DNA from: Gnetum montanum
Taxonomy: Eukaryota; Streptophyta; Gnetopsida; Gnetales; Gnetaceae
Reading direction: 5' to 3'
NCBI GenBank assembly: GCA_015680685.1
Contig: MNCI01026324.1
Span: 1-64,000, forward strand
DNA length: 64,000 nucleotides
Below are positions 55,301-64,000 of the stretch, piece after piece. A program made the translations under genes and the position numbers. Below the pieces are notes generated by a model that saw only the letters and a program-made list of their open reading frames with translations, was not told where the DNA came from and made no database searches. Every line of letters starts with the position of its first letter. Positions within the stretch are counted from its first letter, which is position 1.

Positions 55301-57362
55301 AGAGACCATTCACAACTATCCTCCCTTACATTCACCACTTATATAGCACCACTAGATCCCAAGACCCGCCCGAAGAGATTGAGGAGTCTGTATCAGTTAC
55401 TAGTGGAGGTATGGCCAACCATTCTCATCATTCCCATGATAGTTTGGGATTGGAACCACCTAGGTTGCATGAATATATTAAGAGGGTTGAACACTTAATT
55501 AGTGAGACTGTAGGAAAGTCCAAGGTAGAGGTGAAAAGGAAGGATCGTGCAAAGGAATGTGCCCCAGACGTGAGACCCCCAAGGGCAAAGAAAATTCGAT
55601 TTATACTGCCAGTTGAGGGTAAGTGGTTTGTCTTTTTTGCTATATATTTTCTTTTTGGTTTATATTGCTATTGGATATACCTATGACCTATACTATACTA
55701 ACTTTAAGGTTTTGCTGTTATTTCATATGAGAGTCTGGAGGAAGAGAGAGAGGTCCTAGCTCCTATACCTAAGGAGGAAGGAAAAGAAAAGGAAGCAATA
55801 ATTGAGGAGGGGGAGAATCTTGCCACACAAGAGGAGGACAAGATAAGCAACGTGGGAATGAAGCTTGCAAAGGTCTTGGATGCACTTAGGCATTCAAGCG
55901 ATGAAAGGGATGTCCTTGATGGTTTCTTTGATGGATCTTTGCAGCTTGGTGATCCATCTAGGCCAGACAACGAAGGTCTTTTTGGTATGTTCCTCTTTAG
56001 CTCAATCTAGATTCCGTGTCTTTTGATTTTTATGTGTTTTCCTTGACTATTTTGACCATTTTGGGGTAGATGCTAGAATTCCTGAGGCACCTATATCCTG
56101 AGAAGCTGCGTCAGGATCACAAGTTCCAATTGAAGAAACCTCCCTTGTTCATCCCACATCAATTGACCCGTTGAGGCCATGGCTTGAGATGCCTAGCAAA
56201 ATGGATTTTTTTGCGAGCATTGTTAATGAGGTGGTCACCCACTTACAAGAAGCTCATCCTGAACTAGGTGTGTGTTCATTACATGGTATGCTAAGTGTCT
56301 GGTTTTACTGTGTTTCTTTGTGTTTATCTTTGATCATGTCTAATTTATATGTGCACTTGCAGGCACCAAACTCTAATGGGATCCTTCTGAAGCCACCCAC
56401 ATTGATGCTGTCCCTGAGTTACCAGGGGATATTGAGTAGGTCCCAAGAAAGATCTACAATGCGATTTCTAGTTACGTCGTATAGAATGCCAAGACAGTTT
56501 GGACCCTAAGGCATTCGACTGAGCATCTATGGGATGAGGTTCACACACTAAAGAAGACACTAGCAAAAGAGAGAGAGGAGAGAAGGGATCTGCAGTCCCG
56601 TTATGACTTTGCTACTGCTAAGTTATCTGGTGATAGCACATGACGCTCATCTGAAGTCACCTACGCGTGCTACTGGATAATTTTAAATGGTAAGGTGCAT
56701 GCTACTCGAGACTTAGCAGAACAAAAAGCACAAATAGATTTATTGAACAGGAAGTGTCAAGATTGGAAATCCTTTGCTACCAAATACAGAAGTGGGGCCA
56801 AGACCAAAAGGACCACAAGCATCAGTATAAGAAATGGTTGAAGGAAGAGTTAATTGAACATCACTGGGCAGAGATGTTCATCGATGGGTTAAGTTTGAGA
56901 CCTTCTTATGATAGGTTTGTCGAGTGCACCGAGGTGGAGGGATCTTCAGAGAGAATGATTACCACCGCCTCTGGGGAGATTGCGATAGGCATGTTCTCTC
57001 TTGAGCGCCCTACTTGAACCCCGGTGGACAAAGGCAAAGCACTTGTTGGCATTGATCTTGGCTTGGAGGAGGATTGGGTAAATGTGCCCGAAAAGGAGAT
57101 TCTGCGGCGTTTGGAGACCAATTTAGGGCCTTCCTCACTTGTGAGTGTTTTATTGTGACATTTATTTTTGTATAGTTTTGTTGTTTTCATTATTAGTGTT
57201 ACTATTTTTTTGATTTTTGTGTTTATGTCTTGCTTTATTACCCTTACCTGTTTTGTTTTGTTTTCTGTTTTCTGTTTGTAGGGACATGTTAATGATGGAG
57301 CTAGCCCTAGTGGAGTAGGAGCAGACGATGAAGAGGATTTTGGGGATCAACCCCATCAATGA
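52370..57362 (+). pseudogene. Nine-exon relic: NIF/FCP1-phosphatase-like, transposon-domain and coiled-coil regions
   Basis: Exons inferred from GT-AG sites that keep phase: 52370-52509, 53664-54125, 54201-54472, 54573-55618, 55709-55984, 56070-56267, 56363-57137 and 57282-57362; the second may be two. Exon 1: basic GDKGKGKATGGKG start. Exons 2-3 resemble plant NLI-interacting-factor/FCP1-like phosphatases: SSLLVIELVGVL in place of the DxDGTL motif, NCSVVIWSHLSEQIA like the vvWSs segment, RPLAYVWELL, then NTLFLALRAHTLFQNPPGT where LLLDDSP-NPPGT is usual. Both catalytic Asp sites are lost. Exon 4: the long open part (54689-55498) with VKVSFCLTSEFLSNLFGIP and MQYNWAQFLGFGLHGEIIRL resembles the plant transposon-protein domain. 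Later exons: acidic coiled coil, ending EEDFGDQPHQ. Stops at 53902 and 54676, a frameshift near 55350 and several stops after 56363 show decay. It converges on element C. Confidence 0.55.
52820..53400 (+). repeat. GCAGCATGACC minisatellite-like array in the first intron
   Basis: The motif (G)CAGC(A/G)TGACC or close variants recurs near 52829, 52889, 52925, 52973, 53000, 53060, 53090, 53124, 53160, 53195, 53232, 53307 and 53337. Between 53090 and 53240 the spacing is a regular 35-37 bp, with TTTTTNAATTTT-like spacers. The same motif clusters at 61500-61660 and 62760-63200 within element C. Confidence 0.75.
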
Positions 57363-57869
57363 GCCTTGCATTACTTAGATTTAAGTTGTTAAATTTTTTT
57401 AGATTTTTGGATGTTTGAAAGAATGTATGAAGACTAATGTAATGGCCTAAATTTAATTGTGGTATAAAATGGTTGCATTCCTTTGTTACTTTGATGTTCT
57501 ATGTAAATATTTTTGTTATTTTTTATGTTTTTCATTGTTTTTCTTTGTTTTCTCGAGTATATGTGTGCAACTATACGTAACATAATGTTCTAAAGTGTAA
57601 AGCGAGGTATAAGGTAAATATTTGAAAAAGAAGGCAACGACTGTGCATGAATCTAAATTAAAACTTGTAACTTGTAATCAAAAATTTAATGTAAAATGAC
57701 AGGAGTTCATGAATTTGTAACTTGTTGACTCTAGTTTAAAGCCATTTCAGGCTAGGTACATCAGTTTATAGTCATGATGGACTGTTGCATCTGTTGTTCA
57801 AGAAAGAAACGATTACCAGTTTTATGACATGGTGGGCCAAAGGTAGTAACGTTTTTAGAAAGTTTTAAA

Positions 57870-58890
57870 CAGAACTAGTCATTTCTGACTGTGGCTAGTT
57901 TAATGTCATTGCAGACGTTTGTTGATAGTTTAACCTCATTTTGGACATGTGGTAGTTTAACTTTGTTTGTTGAGTTGCTTTTTGATCTTTTGTAGTTTAA
58001 CATGTGGGGTTGAGCGTGCGGGTAAGATTTTATACTCACCTTCTCCTTCATCGGTGATATCAAAGGGTAATTCCAAACAGAAGACATCAGTAGGGATGGC
58101 GCCTATGTTTGTATTGTCTAGTGTTTCTTCAGTTTCAGTAGGGTTGGGAGCTAGCATTGGATTTATGTTTTGCAGTGTGCTCATGGTTCCTTGCTTAGCC
58201 TTAGCAAATTCAATTTCTGATTCCTAATTCACTCTAGGGTTTGAGAAAGTAGATGGCACTATTACATCCCCATATATGATGATCTCACCACCCTCATAAG
58301 GTAGGTGGATCTCCTGATGGATTGGGGAGGATACGGCCTTAAGTTGAGCTAGCTAGGGGTGTCCTATGATCAGATTAAATCCTGGCATTTCATCGACTAC
58401 TATGAATTCAGCTGATGTGTGGAATTGGTCTTCAGCTATGAAATCCAAGATAACCATACCTCTTACTCCAACACAGGAACCATTGAAGGATTTTAGGAAA
58501 GAAGTTGTGGGTTGTATTTTTTTGGTAAGTCTTATTTTTTTGATGATGGAAAAAGGTATTACATTAGTTGCTGCACTGTCATCAACATGCACCCTACGTA
58601 TCTTGAAATGATTAACTTGTATTGTTATGAACATAGCGGTCGTGGTGACTTCTCCTGTTTTCTCAGCTAGCTTAATGTCCTTAGCATGAAACTCTAGGGA
58701 TGTATTTTTTGATTCTTGAGATTGTGCGGACAATACCGCATGAATGGATGGTCCATCTACAGGAAGGTCCTCACTAATAGGAACTGAAGTTAACATACTC
58801 ATAAGAGCGTCTCGATGTACTGGTGAAGTCATTACTAGATTATACAGTCTTAAAGAAGTATTTTTTTGTTTCAAAGCTTGTGTCACCTAC
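57870..58890 (-). pseudogene. Retropepsin and linker of element C
   Basis: Minus-strand frame of 177 codons from 58886. The domain begins at KIRRVHVDDSAATNVIP (about 58610-58560), where VDDSAA stands for the retropepsin active-site D-x-G-A/S segment with Gly replaced by Ser. A flap-like CVGVRGMVILDF follows, then FIVVDEMPGFNLIIGHP (58400-58353), the equivalent of the conserved FxVxxxxxxYNxxLGRPW block. After a stop comes LKAVSSPIHQEIHLPY, typical of the stretch after gypsy proteases, and a Glu/Asp/Pro-rich linker to about 57870. The upstream half of the ORF (58886-58660) is the gag-protease linker. No reverse transcriptase follows. Confidence 0.72.
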
Positions 58891-59549
58891 GTTAACACAT
58901 TCACTAGGTCTTTACCATTTGGGGCACTCTTGTCTATAGAGATTTGGTCCATTTGACCTAGCATTCGTATTTCCCGTGGAGGGGTTTTTACCGAAGATGC
59001 TGGGTTTGGGACATGGCTCTTGACATTATCCTTGTTTTGATAACTTGTACTAGGCTCATCAATGGGTGGGCCCATGGGAACAACATTTAGTGGTGTTAGC
59101 TTTGGTGGTCACAATTTGCCTCGACGGTTTTCCCTTTCTAAACGCTCTCTTGTTAGTCTATCGGCAAGACGTTCTCGCAGATGTCGTGGGGGAAAGGAGG
59201 TGGGTTGTGTATCAGGGTGCTTTGGCATTTGGATCACAAAGGGAATAGATCATATTTTAGATGGTGTGGTTGTGGCTACAATAGAAGGAGATACACGGAT
59301 GATGAATGGTTTTGGTGGCATGGGGGATGTGTGCATGGTGAAAGGGGTTTGAGGATACATTGGGATGGGTGTGTTTTATGAAGGCCTACGAATCACAAAA
59401 GGTTTTCGAGGAACATCCTGTCTATCTTCCACATAGATAGTATTAATCACATATGGTGCATCATTAGTATTGAGAGGTTCCTTATAGATCCTCATGGATT
59501 GGTTTTGGGGTCTTATTGAGTTTGCTTCATCGAACACTACCTCACCCCT

Positions 59550-61467
59550 ATCAATCATGCGTTGTATATCCTATTTCAATGTAAAGCAATAATCAATCCC
59601 ATGACCACACTATTGGTGATATTCACAAAACCTATCCAATCTAAAGCCCTTCAGAATGGGGGGTTCGTTGGCTGTTGCTAAAGCTGGGTTCTTGGCCAAC
59701 TCACAAACTCAATCATGTCTTTGAGAGGCCACGGGAGACATTTGTTTGTGTTGAATTAGTCTGGCCTTTAGAAGTTGATCAAGCAATTGTGAAGGGTTCA
59801 TGGGCAATTATGTGTATTGAGTAGGGTCTTTTCTCTCCAAGGTATGGGCATGACCCATGTTGTTTTTTTTATTTGAAGGATTTTTAGGTGTAGGAGCAGG
59901 TGTGGTTCTTTCATAGTTGTTTGGGACAGCAGGTTGTTTTCCCTTTTGTCCTAGATGACCAGGTTGGGTTGTTTCGGCCACTACTACCACCGTTGTTTTA
60001 GATTTATCTTTCTTAGTATGTAGGCTCTTAAAGGTTGAGTAGGTTGGGTCATTACTTATCTATGCTACCTCTTCTATGTCTTTGATTTTCATGAATGCTT
60101 GGCTCAATGTGCGGGCTTTCAGATAGTAAAGCTTTGACTTAATAAAGTCATTTACAGCCAACTTAAAGATGGTAAGCAGATATGTTTCAGGGATGGGTTC
60201 GTGAAGTTCATTTAAGGTTGCACTCCACCTTTGGATAAATTTTTGTGCTGGCTCAAGTGGCACTTGTTTGATTTGGATTAAGCTATCTAACATGGCTTCA
60301 GGTTTCATATTGTACTTGAAAAGGGTGACAAACTGATGCAACAAATCCTCTAAAGAAGATATGGAACTACGGGCTAAAGATCGGTACTAGTCTAAGGCTT
60401 TTCTAATTAAGGACATTACAAACACTCGCAAAATTACATGGGGCCATGCCTGAAGCAAAAGAATTTCTATTCGAAATGTCACTAGGTGGGCATTTGGTTC
60501 TCCTCCTCCACTATACTTGGTCAACTGGGGTAATGAGACTCCCTTTGGCAAGGTTAAGGGTGGAATTGAGGGATCGATTGGGTCTTCTTGATAGAAGTCT
60601 AGTACTTTGACTTCCTCTACGTTCACAATTTTAAGGCATTTTAATTCTTCTGCCAGTGAGTGCATCATTTTTTGTGTATTTTCCCATTCTTGGATGGTAG
60701 GAAGTAACCATTGGTGCATGTTGGATTTGCACTTGAGGTATGTAATGGATGGATGTGGAAGCAGGTATGACCAATGGCATTCCAATCACTTGAGGTTGAA
60801 AAGTCATTCCTGTATTAGTCTAAGGAGGAAGTTGTTGGAATTGTGTTTGTAATGGTATGATGGAAGTAGATGCGTTAGTTTGAATGTTGGACTTGGAGAA
60901 GATGGGAATAGGAATGGTTACTTCCAGTAAGGAAGCTGGTGGCGGAAATGTTTTCTCTTCTAGGAAAGGTTGAAACAGTGGGTTTGTATGGGCATGGGGG
61001 CTAACGATATGGTATGAATCCTCATGTTTAGATCGGGTTATGAAATCATCTTCCTCGTCTCCACCTTGAGGCTCTATTGGAGGTAACTGTAGGGCTTAAC
61101 TTCTAGCCATGAGAAGTTGGGATATGAGTTTATGATGGTGTTTAGATAGCGGGATTATGTCTAATGTTGAAGGAATGAATTCGCAACCTCCTTTGTGGAT
61201 AAGTTCATAGTCTCTTTTTGCTTCCCTTTCTGTACGGTTGATAGGTAGGTTGGCTTGGATTTTGACACAGATGAAGTTATACCCTTCGGGTGTAAGAGTC
61301 ACATAAGTAGGGCCTTTGCCCTGTAGCCTGAGTGATTGGCGTGTAGGGCCTTGGGGGTTTACCTATTCAATGATAGTTATGGATTCCGTGGCAGTCACAG
61401 GGTTCAAGGTTTTAGCCCCAAAGTCAGAGATTGACAATGTTACTGGGTTGATTTGGGAGGGTTCCAT
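59550..61467 (-). pseudogene. gag of element C
   Basis: Minus-strand gag from an ATG at 61467 (MEPSQINPVTLS), with stops. Order: an N-terminal region with PEGYNFICVKIQANLPINRT (about 61290-61230); a Pro/Gln-rich linker (61080-60800); then LPKGVSLPQLTKYSGGGEPN (about 60560-60500), matching the F-P-x-Y-x-G-x-x-x-P-x-x-H start of plant gypsy capsids. The capsid core, containing LHQFVTLFKYNMKPEAMLDS, PAQKFIQRWSATL and FIKSKLYYLKARTLSQAF, is at 60344-60060. A histidine/cysteine motif FCEYHQ-CGHGIDYCFTLK lies at about 59640-59585, the Tat-type knuckle-like box. A stop separates 60387 from 60344. Confidence 0.75.
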
Positions 61468-61499
61468 GATGAACATGAGCAGACTGGGCTAGATGAGTT

Positions 61500-61660
61500 G
61501 GAGTGCAAGCAACCACAGTGTGACCGACGTGACACAACCACAGCATGACCAAACCGATCAAACCACATCATGACCAGCAAGAAGCAAGCTCAGTGTGACC
61601 AACAGGAAGCAAGCTCAGCGTGACCAATTGAGAGCAAGCTCAACGTGACCAGCTACGACA
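61500..61660. repeat. GCGTGACC-type tandem repeat in the leader of element C
   Basis: CAGTGTGACC, CAGCATGACC, CAGCGTGACC and CAACGTGACC recur, with a regular unit of about 33 bp containing AAGCAAGCTCAGYGTGACCA between 61585 and 61650. It lies between PBS and gag start. Confidence 0.75.
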
Positions 61661-61737
61661 AGGAGACTTACAGGGATAAGATGAAAATTTTTTGACAGGT
61701 AGCGTGGTCGACGTTTTAACAAACAACAAGCAAGTTG

Positions 61738-61755
61738 GCCCTCCTTCTAGCGCCA
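61738..61755 (-). other. Primer-binding site of element C, tRNA-Asn type
   Basis: On the minus strand TGGCGCTAGAAGGAGGGC begins five bases after the LTR end. From memory, plant tRNA-Asn ends CTCCTTCTAGCG plus CCA, which is complementary to the first 15 bases. The usual plant gypsy primers are tRNA-Asp, Met or Arg; this call should be checked against a tRNA set. Confidence 0.6.
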
Positions 61756-61956
61756 AAAATTGTACTGACCTAAATCGTCTGTGTAAGGCTGGAACAAAAA
61801 ACAAACACTGAAAGATCATTAGGCAGGCACACCTAACCCTACCTTTGCCTAAGGGCAAGCTGGAAAAGAGAATGAAGGTAGAGTGCCTTGGATGGTTTGC
61901 ACGCAAATCAACCAAGGACTTCCCCGAGCGTAAGCTATGGCTAGCGTTGGGGTTAT

Positions 61957-62092
61957 CGTAAACGATGTAAATGGAATGTAAACGGAATACAAACAGCAAC
62001 ACAAAATGTAAATAAAGCGCAGAGCATAAACAGAGTCTGAATTGTAAACGAAGCATAAATAGAGCGTAAACAAAGTGTAAACAGAGTCAATA
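61957..62092. repeat. GTAAACRGARC-type short tandem repeat within the LTR of element C
   Basis: About a dozen variants of GTAAACGGAAT, CATAAACAGAG and GTAAACAAAGT at 10-14-bp spacing. Confidence 0.7.
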
Positions 62093-62201
62093 GTTTAAAT
62101 GGAAGGAAATAATGAAACTATATTGTATTGTTTAACAAGAGTGTGCACCGGTCAAAGCATAGCTGCACGTGTGGATGGTAGGTTAAACACCGAGCCCTGG
62201 G

Positions 62202-62240
62202 GTGATGTGACATAATGATGTGATGTGATGTGATGTGAGA
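62202..62240. repeat. TGATG microsatellite within the LTR of element C
   Basis: Imperfect GTGATGTGACATAATGATG followed by GTGATGTGATGTGATGTGAG. Confidence 0.85.
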
Positions 62241-63301
62241 AGTGCTTGGATGCAAGAGTCAAGTGTGCCGAGTGCCCAAGGATTGTTGATTCTGTATATT
62301 CTCAGAATTACTAATGTCGCCAATTGCCAACTCCTCCCCCATTCATGTGAATAGACGAGGTATTTATAGGGCTAGACTAGGCTCGAGTGTGGAATTCCAA
62401 AATGGAATCAACGGTTGGGGTTTAACAGGAAAACGGATCAAACGACACGTGTCCAATGGACAGTTGTGCACGAGTTGGATGTATGTCAGCAAGCTACGTT
62501 CTTGACTAGGTACATTGCATTTTACAATTTGTGGGTTACTGAAGCCCATGAAAGTAAATTTAATTTAGACTGTGAGGGCTTGACATGCCCACAAATGGGG
62601 ATTTACAATGAAATGTACAACAAGATAAATTGGACCTGACTTGCTTGACCATGGATCTAGTGTTGTAGGGTGTCAAGATGTCGATTTGAGGCTGTTCGAG
62701 GTACCAGGGCTTCCAATGTGAATTGATGTGCCTTCAAAGTTAAGTCGAGTTGAGCTTCAGTGTAAGTTGATTTTTGGTCACGCTGCACTCACGCCCAGTG
62801 TGACCTCTAGCGTGCCCAGCGTCAGCATGTCTAGCATCCAGTGTGCCCAGTGTCTAGTGTGGACGCTGCACTCATGCCAAGTGTGACCTCCAGCGTGAGT
62901 GAAGAAAACTTGATCTTTTGACACCATTTTTTGGATTCTGAAGCCTGGATTTGCCACCTGAATATGTTTAACTTTGGAATTTGGAATTTGAGCTTGGATT
63001 TGAGTGGTTTTGAGTAGGTAACGCTAGCTATTTTGGGTAGGTCACACTATGGTCACGCTCAACATGACTTGCAGCGTGACCTAAAAACTTGCAATTTTTG
63101 ATGCTAGATGGATGCTGAACACTGTAATTTTGAACTTAAAAAAATGACCTCCACCTTTGACTTGATTTTGACATGCCTCGGAGTTGTTCACGCTGAGGGT
63201 GAGCAACTTGCCTTAGTCAAATTTTGCCTTTGACCTTCGAGAGGGCTGGATTCATTTCCATTTCAAAGTGCTAGGCCGAAATTAGTGGTGTTTCAATCAC
63301 A

Positions 63302-64000
63302 AATTGAATTAAGGCTAGCCATCTTCCCATGAAGAGATCTAATCCTAGGAGTCCCCTCATCTACTTACAAATTGCAAGAAATGAATCATGCAAGGAAATT
63401 TTAGATTTAAGTTTTGGAGTTAACTTAATTTCCCATGAGATGTATAAGGCTTGGAACCTACCTCCTTTACAAAAGAGCAACATCATATTAGAGTTGGCAG
63501 ACTAGTTCATCACTATTCCTTTAGGGCTAGTGGAGAACATTATGACCACCATTTCTAGGTGGTCTTATCCTATTGATTTCCTAGTGATTCATGTGGAGAA
63601 TTACAAGGGGGACTTCCCTATTATTATGGAAAGGACATGGTTGAGCACAATAGATGCCAAATTGGGAATTTAAGATATTTTCTTGGAAATTCCAAGAGAA
63701 ATGAATTTGGAAAAGTGAATAAGAAGAGAGTTCCATGCATTGCATACAATGACATAAGGTGCCATTGCATGCAAAAATTGTGAACCATCAAAGACACATC
63801 ACTTTAAGAATGTAATCAATATGCAAAAACAACAATGATTCAAAGGTATTAATATGTAGTAGCCATAAAACAAGAAGATACCTAGTGGCTGATAAAAGAG
63901 GATGAAATTGAATCAAATATATGCATGGAACTAGCTAAGAGCCTTACCAACACTTACATTCAAAGCATGAACAAAATGGAGCAATTTCATCACCAAATTT
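63302..64000 (+). pseudogene. Element D: family-1 protease fragment, cut by the window edge
   Basis: Plus-strand copy of the protease region seen in E and A. The active-site segment reads LDLSFGVNLISHEMYKAWNL at about 63395-63455, where the catalytic D-L-G has become D-L-S. Then LGLVENIMTTISRWSYPIDF (63521-63580), FPIIMERTWLSTIDAKLGI (63617-63673) and VPCIAYND (63732-63755). Stops at about 63502 and 63672 break it. The linker before it (63302-63390) matches E 23040-23110, and similarity starts exactly at the end of the C LTR, so element C probably inserted into D. The remainder runs off the window. Confidence 0.72.

Larger units (their letters stand above)
57400..63301 (-). mobile_element. 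Element C: minus-strand gag-protease retroelement with long LTR
   Basis: Reading on the minus strand: LTR 63301-61761, PBS 61755-61738, leader with AGCGTGACC-type repeats, gag from 61467 to about 59550, retropepsin 58890-58270, then a post-protease linker to about 57870. Reverse transcriptase should follow but the plus-strand gene ending at 57362 lies there instead. No second LTR was found to the left, so the left end is unknown and the start given is approximate. Its gag and protease are of a different lineage from A, B, D and E. It is inserted in, or abuts, element D at 63302. Confidence 0.7.
61761..63301 (-). repeat. 5' LTR of element C (about 1.54 kb)
   Basis: Plus-strand ends TGTACTGACC and CAATCACA, so TG...CA with a TGTNNTGA/TCANNACA-like inverted pair. 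A TATA box TATAAATA reads on the minus strand at 62361-62368. U3 (62700-63200) carries AGCGTGACC motifs in both orientations; the U5 side has short tandem repeats. The right-hand end is placed where similarity to the protease-linker of the E family begins, so it is good to within a few bases. The partner LTR was not found. Confidence 0.65.

Noticed and set aside
55704-55970. Minus-strand serine-rich 88-codon frame
   Set aside because: It is the complement of a plus-strand exon rich in Glu and Lys codons.
1-64000. tRNA, rRNA or organellar DNA insertions
   Set aside because: No cloverleaf, rRNA core or plastid/mitochondrial gene was recognised. The only tRNA-related strings are retroelement primer-binding sites.

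Overview
The window looks like nuclear DNA of a seed plant with a large, repeat-dominated genome; a gymnosperm is plausible but this is inference. The evidence is AT-rich sequence, intron-containing genes with GT-AG junctions, TATA boxes of plant type, nested LTR retrotransposons with 5-bp target-site duplications (TSDs), LINE remnants, a Ulp1-bearing transposon remnant and satellite-like arrays. Only one probable host gene is visible: an RRP1/Nop52-like rRNA-processing protein at 8232-9938 (+). Nearly everything else is decayed mobile DNA. There are assembly gaps at 11299-11875 and 38871-38884, and a single N at 3062.

Layout. 590-3778: satellite-like array with a period of about 360 bp; a second block in the opposite orientation lies at 47300-48740. 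5075-5710: six copies of a 106-bp unit that look identical by eye. 8000-10140: promoter-proximal GTACCG/GACACC repeat, TATA box and the RRP1-like gene, which carries an internal in-frame duplication of 411 bp. 13030-43059: two related copies of a LINE-like sequence, each split by a minus-strand Ty3/gypsy-type element (A, 13324-27896; B, 30984-42869). Element E (+, 19869-26508), of the same family, sits inside the gag of A. Element F (37759-40447) sits inside the gag of B. All four have recognisable TSDs, so the insertion order can be read directly: LINE copies, then A and B, then E and F. 43060-44780: minus-strand LINE reverse-transcriptase relic with an 18-T run at its 3' end. 44850-46690: Ulp1-type protease pseudogene.

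52370-57362 (+) is a decayed nine-exon gene. It has an N-terminal region resembling NLI-interacting-factor/FCP1 phosphatases with the catalytic residues lost, a middle region resembling the plant transposon-protein domain, and an acidic coiled-coil C-terminus. It converges on a minus-strand gag-protease element (C, about 57400-63301, with a long LTR and a primer-binding site that fits tRNA-Asn). At the right edge is a fifth gag-protease fragment (D, 63302-64000, +), related to A, B and E.

The unifying observation is that elements A, B, E and C carry gag and retropepsin but no reverse transcriptase or integrase that I can see. In A and B the space between protease and 3' LTR holds a degenerate ORF whose domain order resembles the middle and C-terminal part of the 52-57 kb gene. 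This suggests non-autonomous retrotransposons carrying an accessory module, in sense in A and B and in antisense, with introns, beside C. No enzyme could be run, so all homology calls come from reading the translations by eye.
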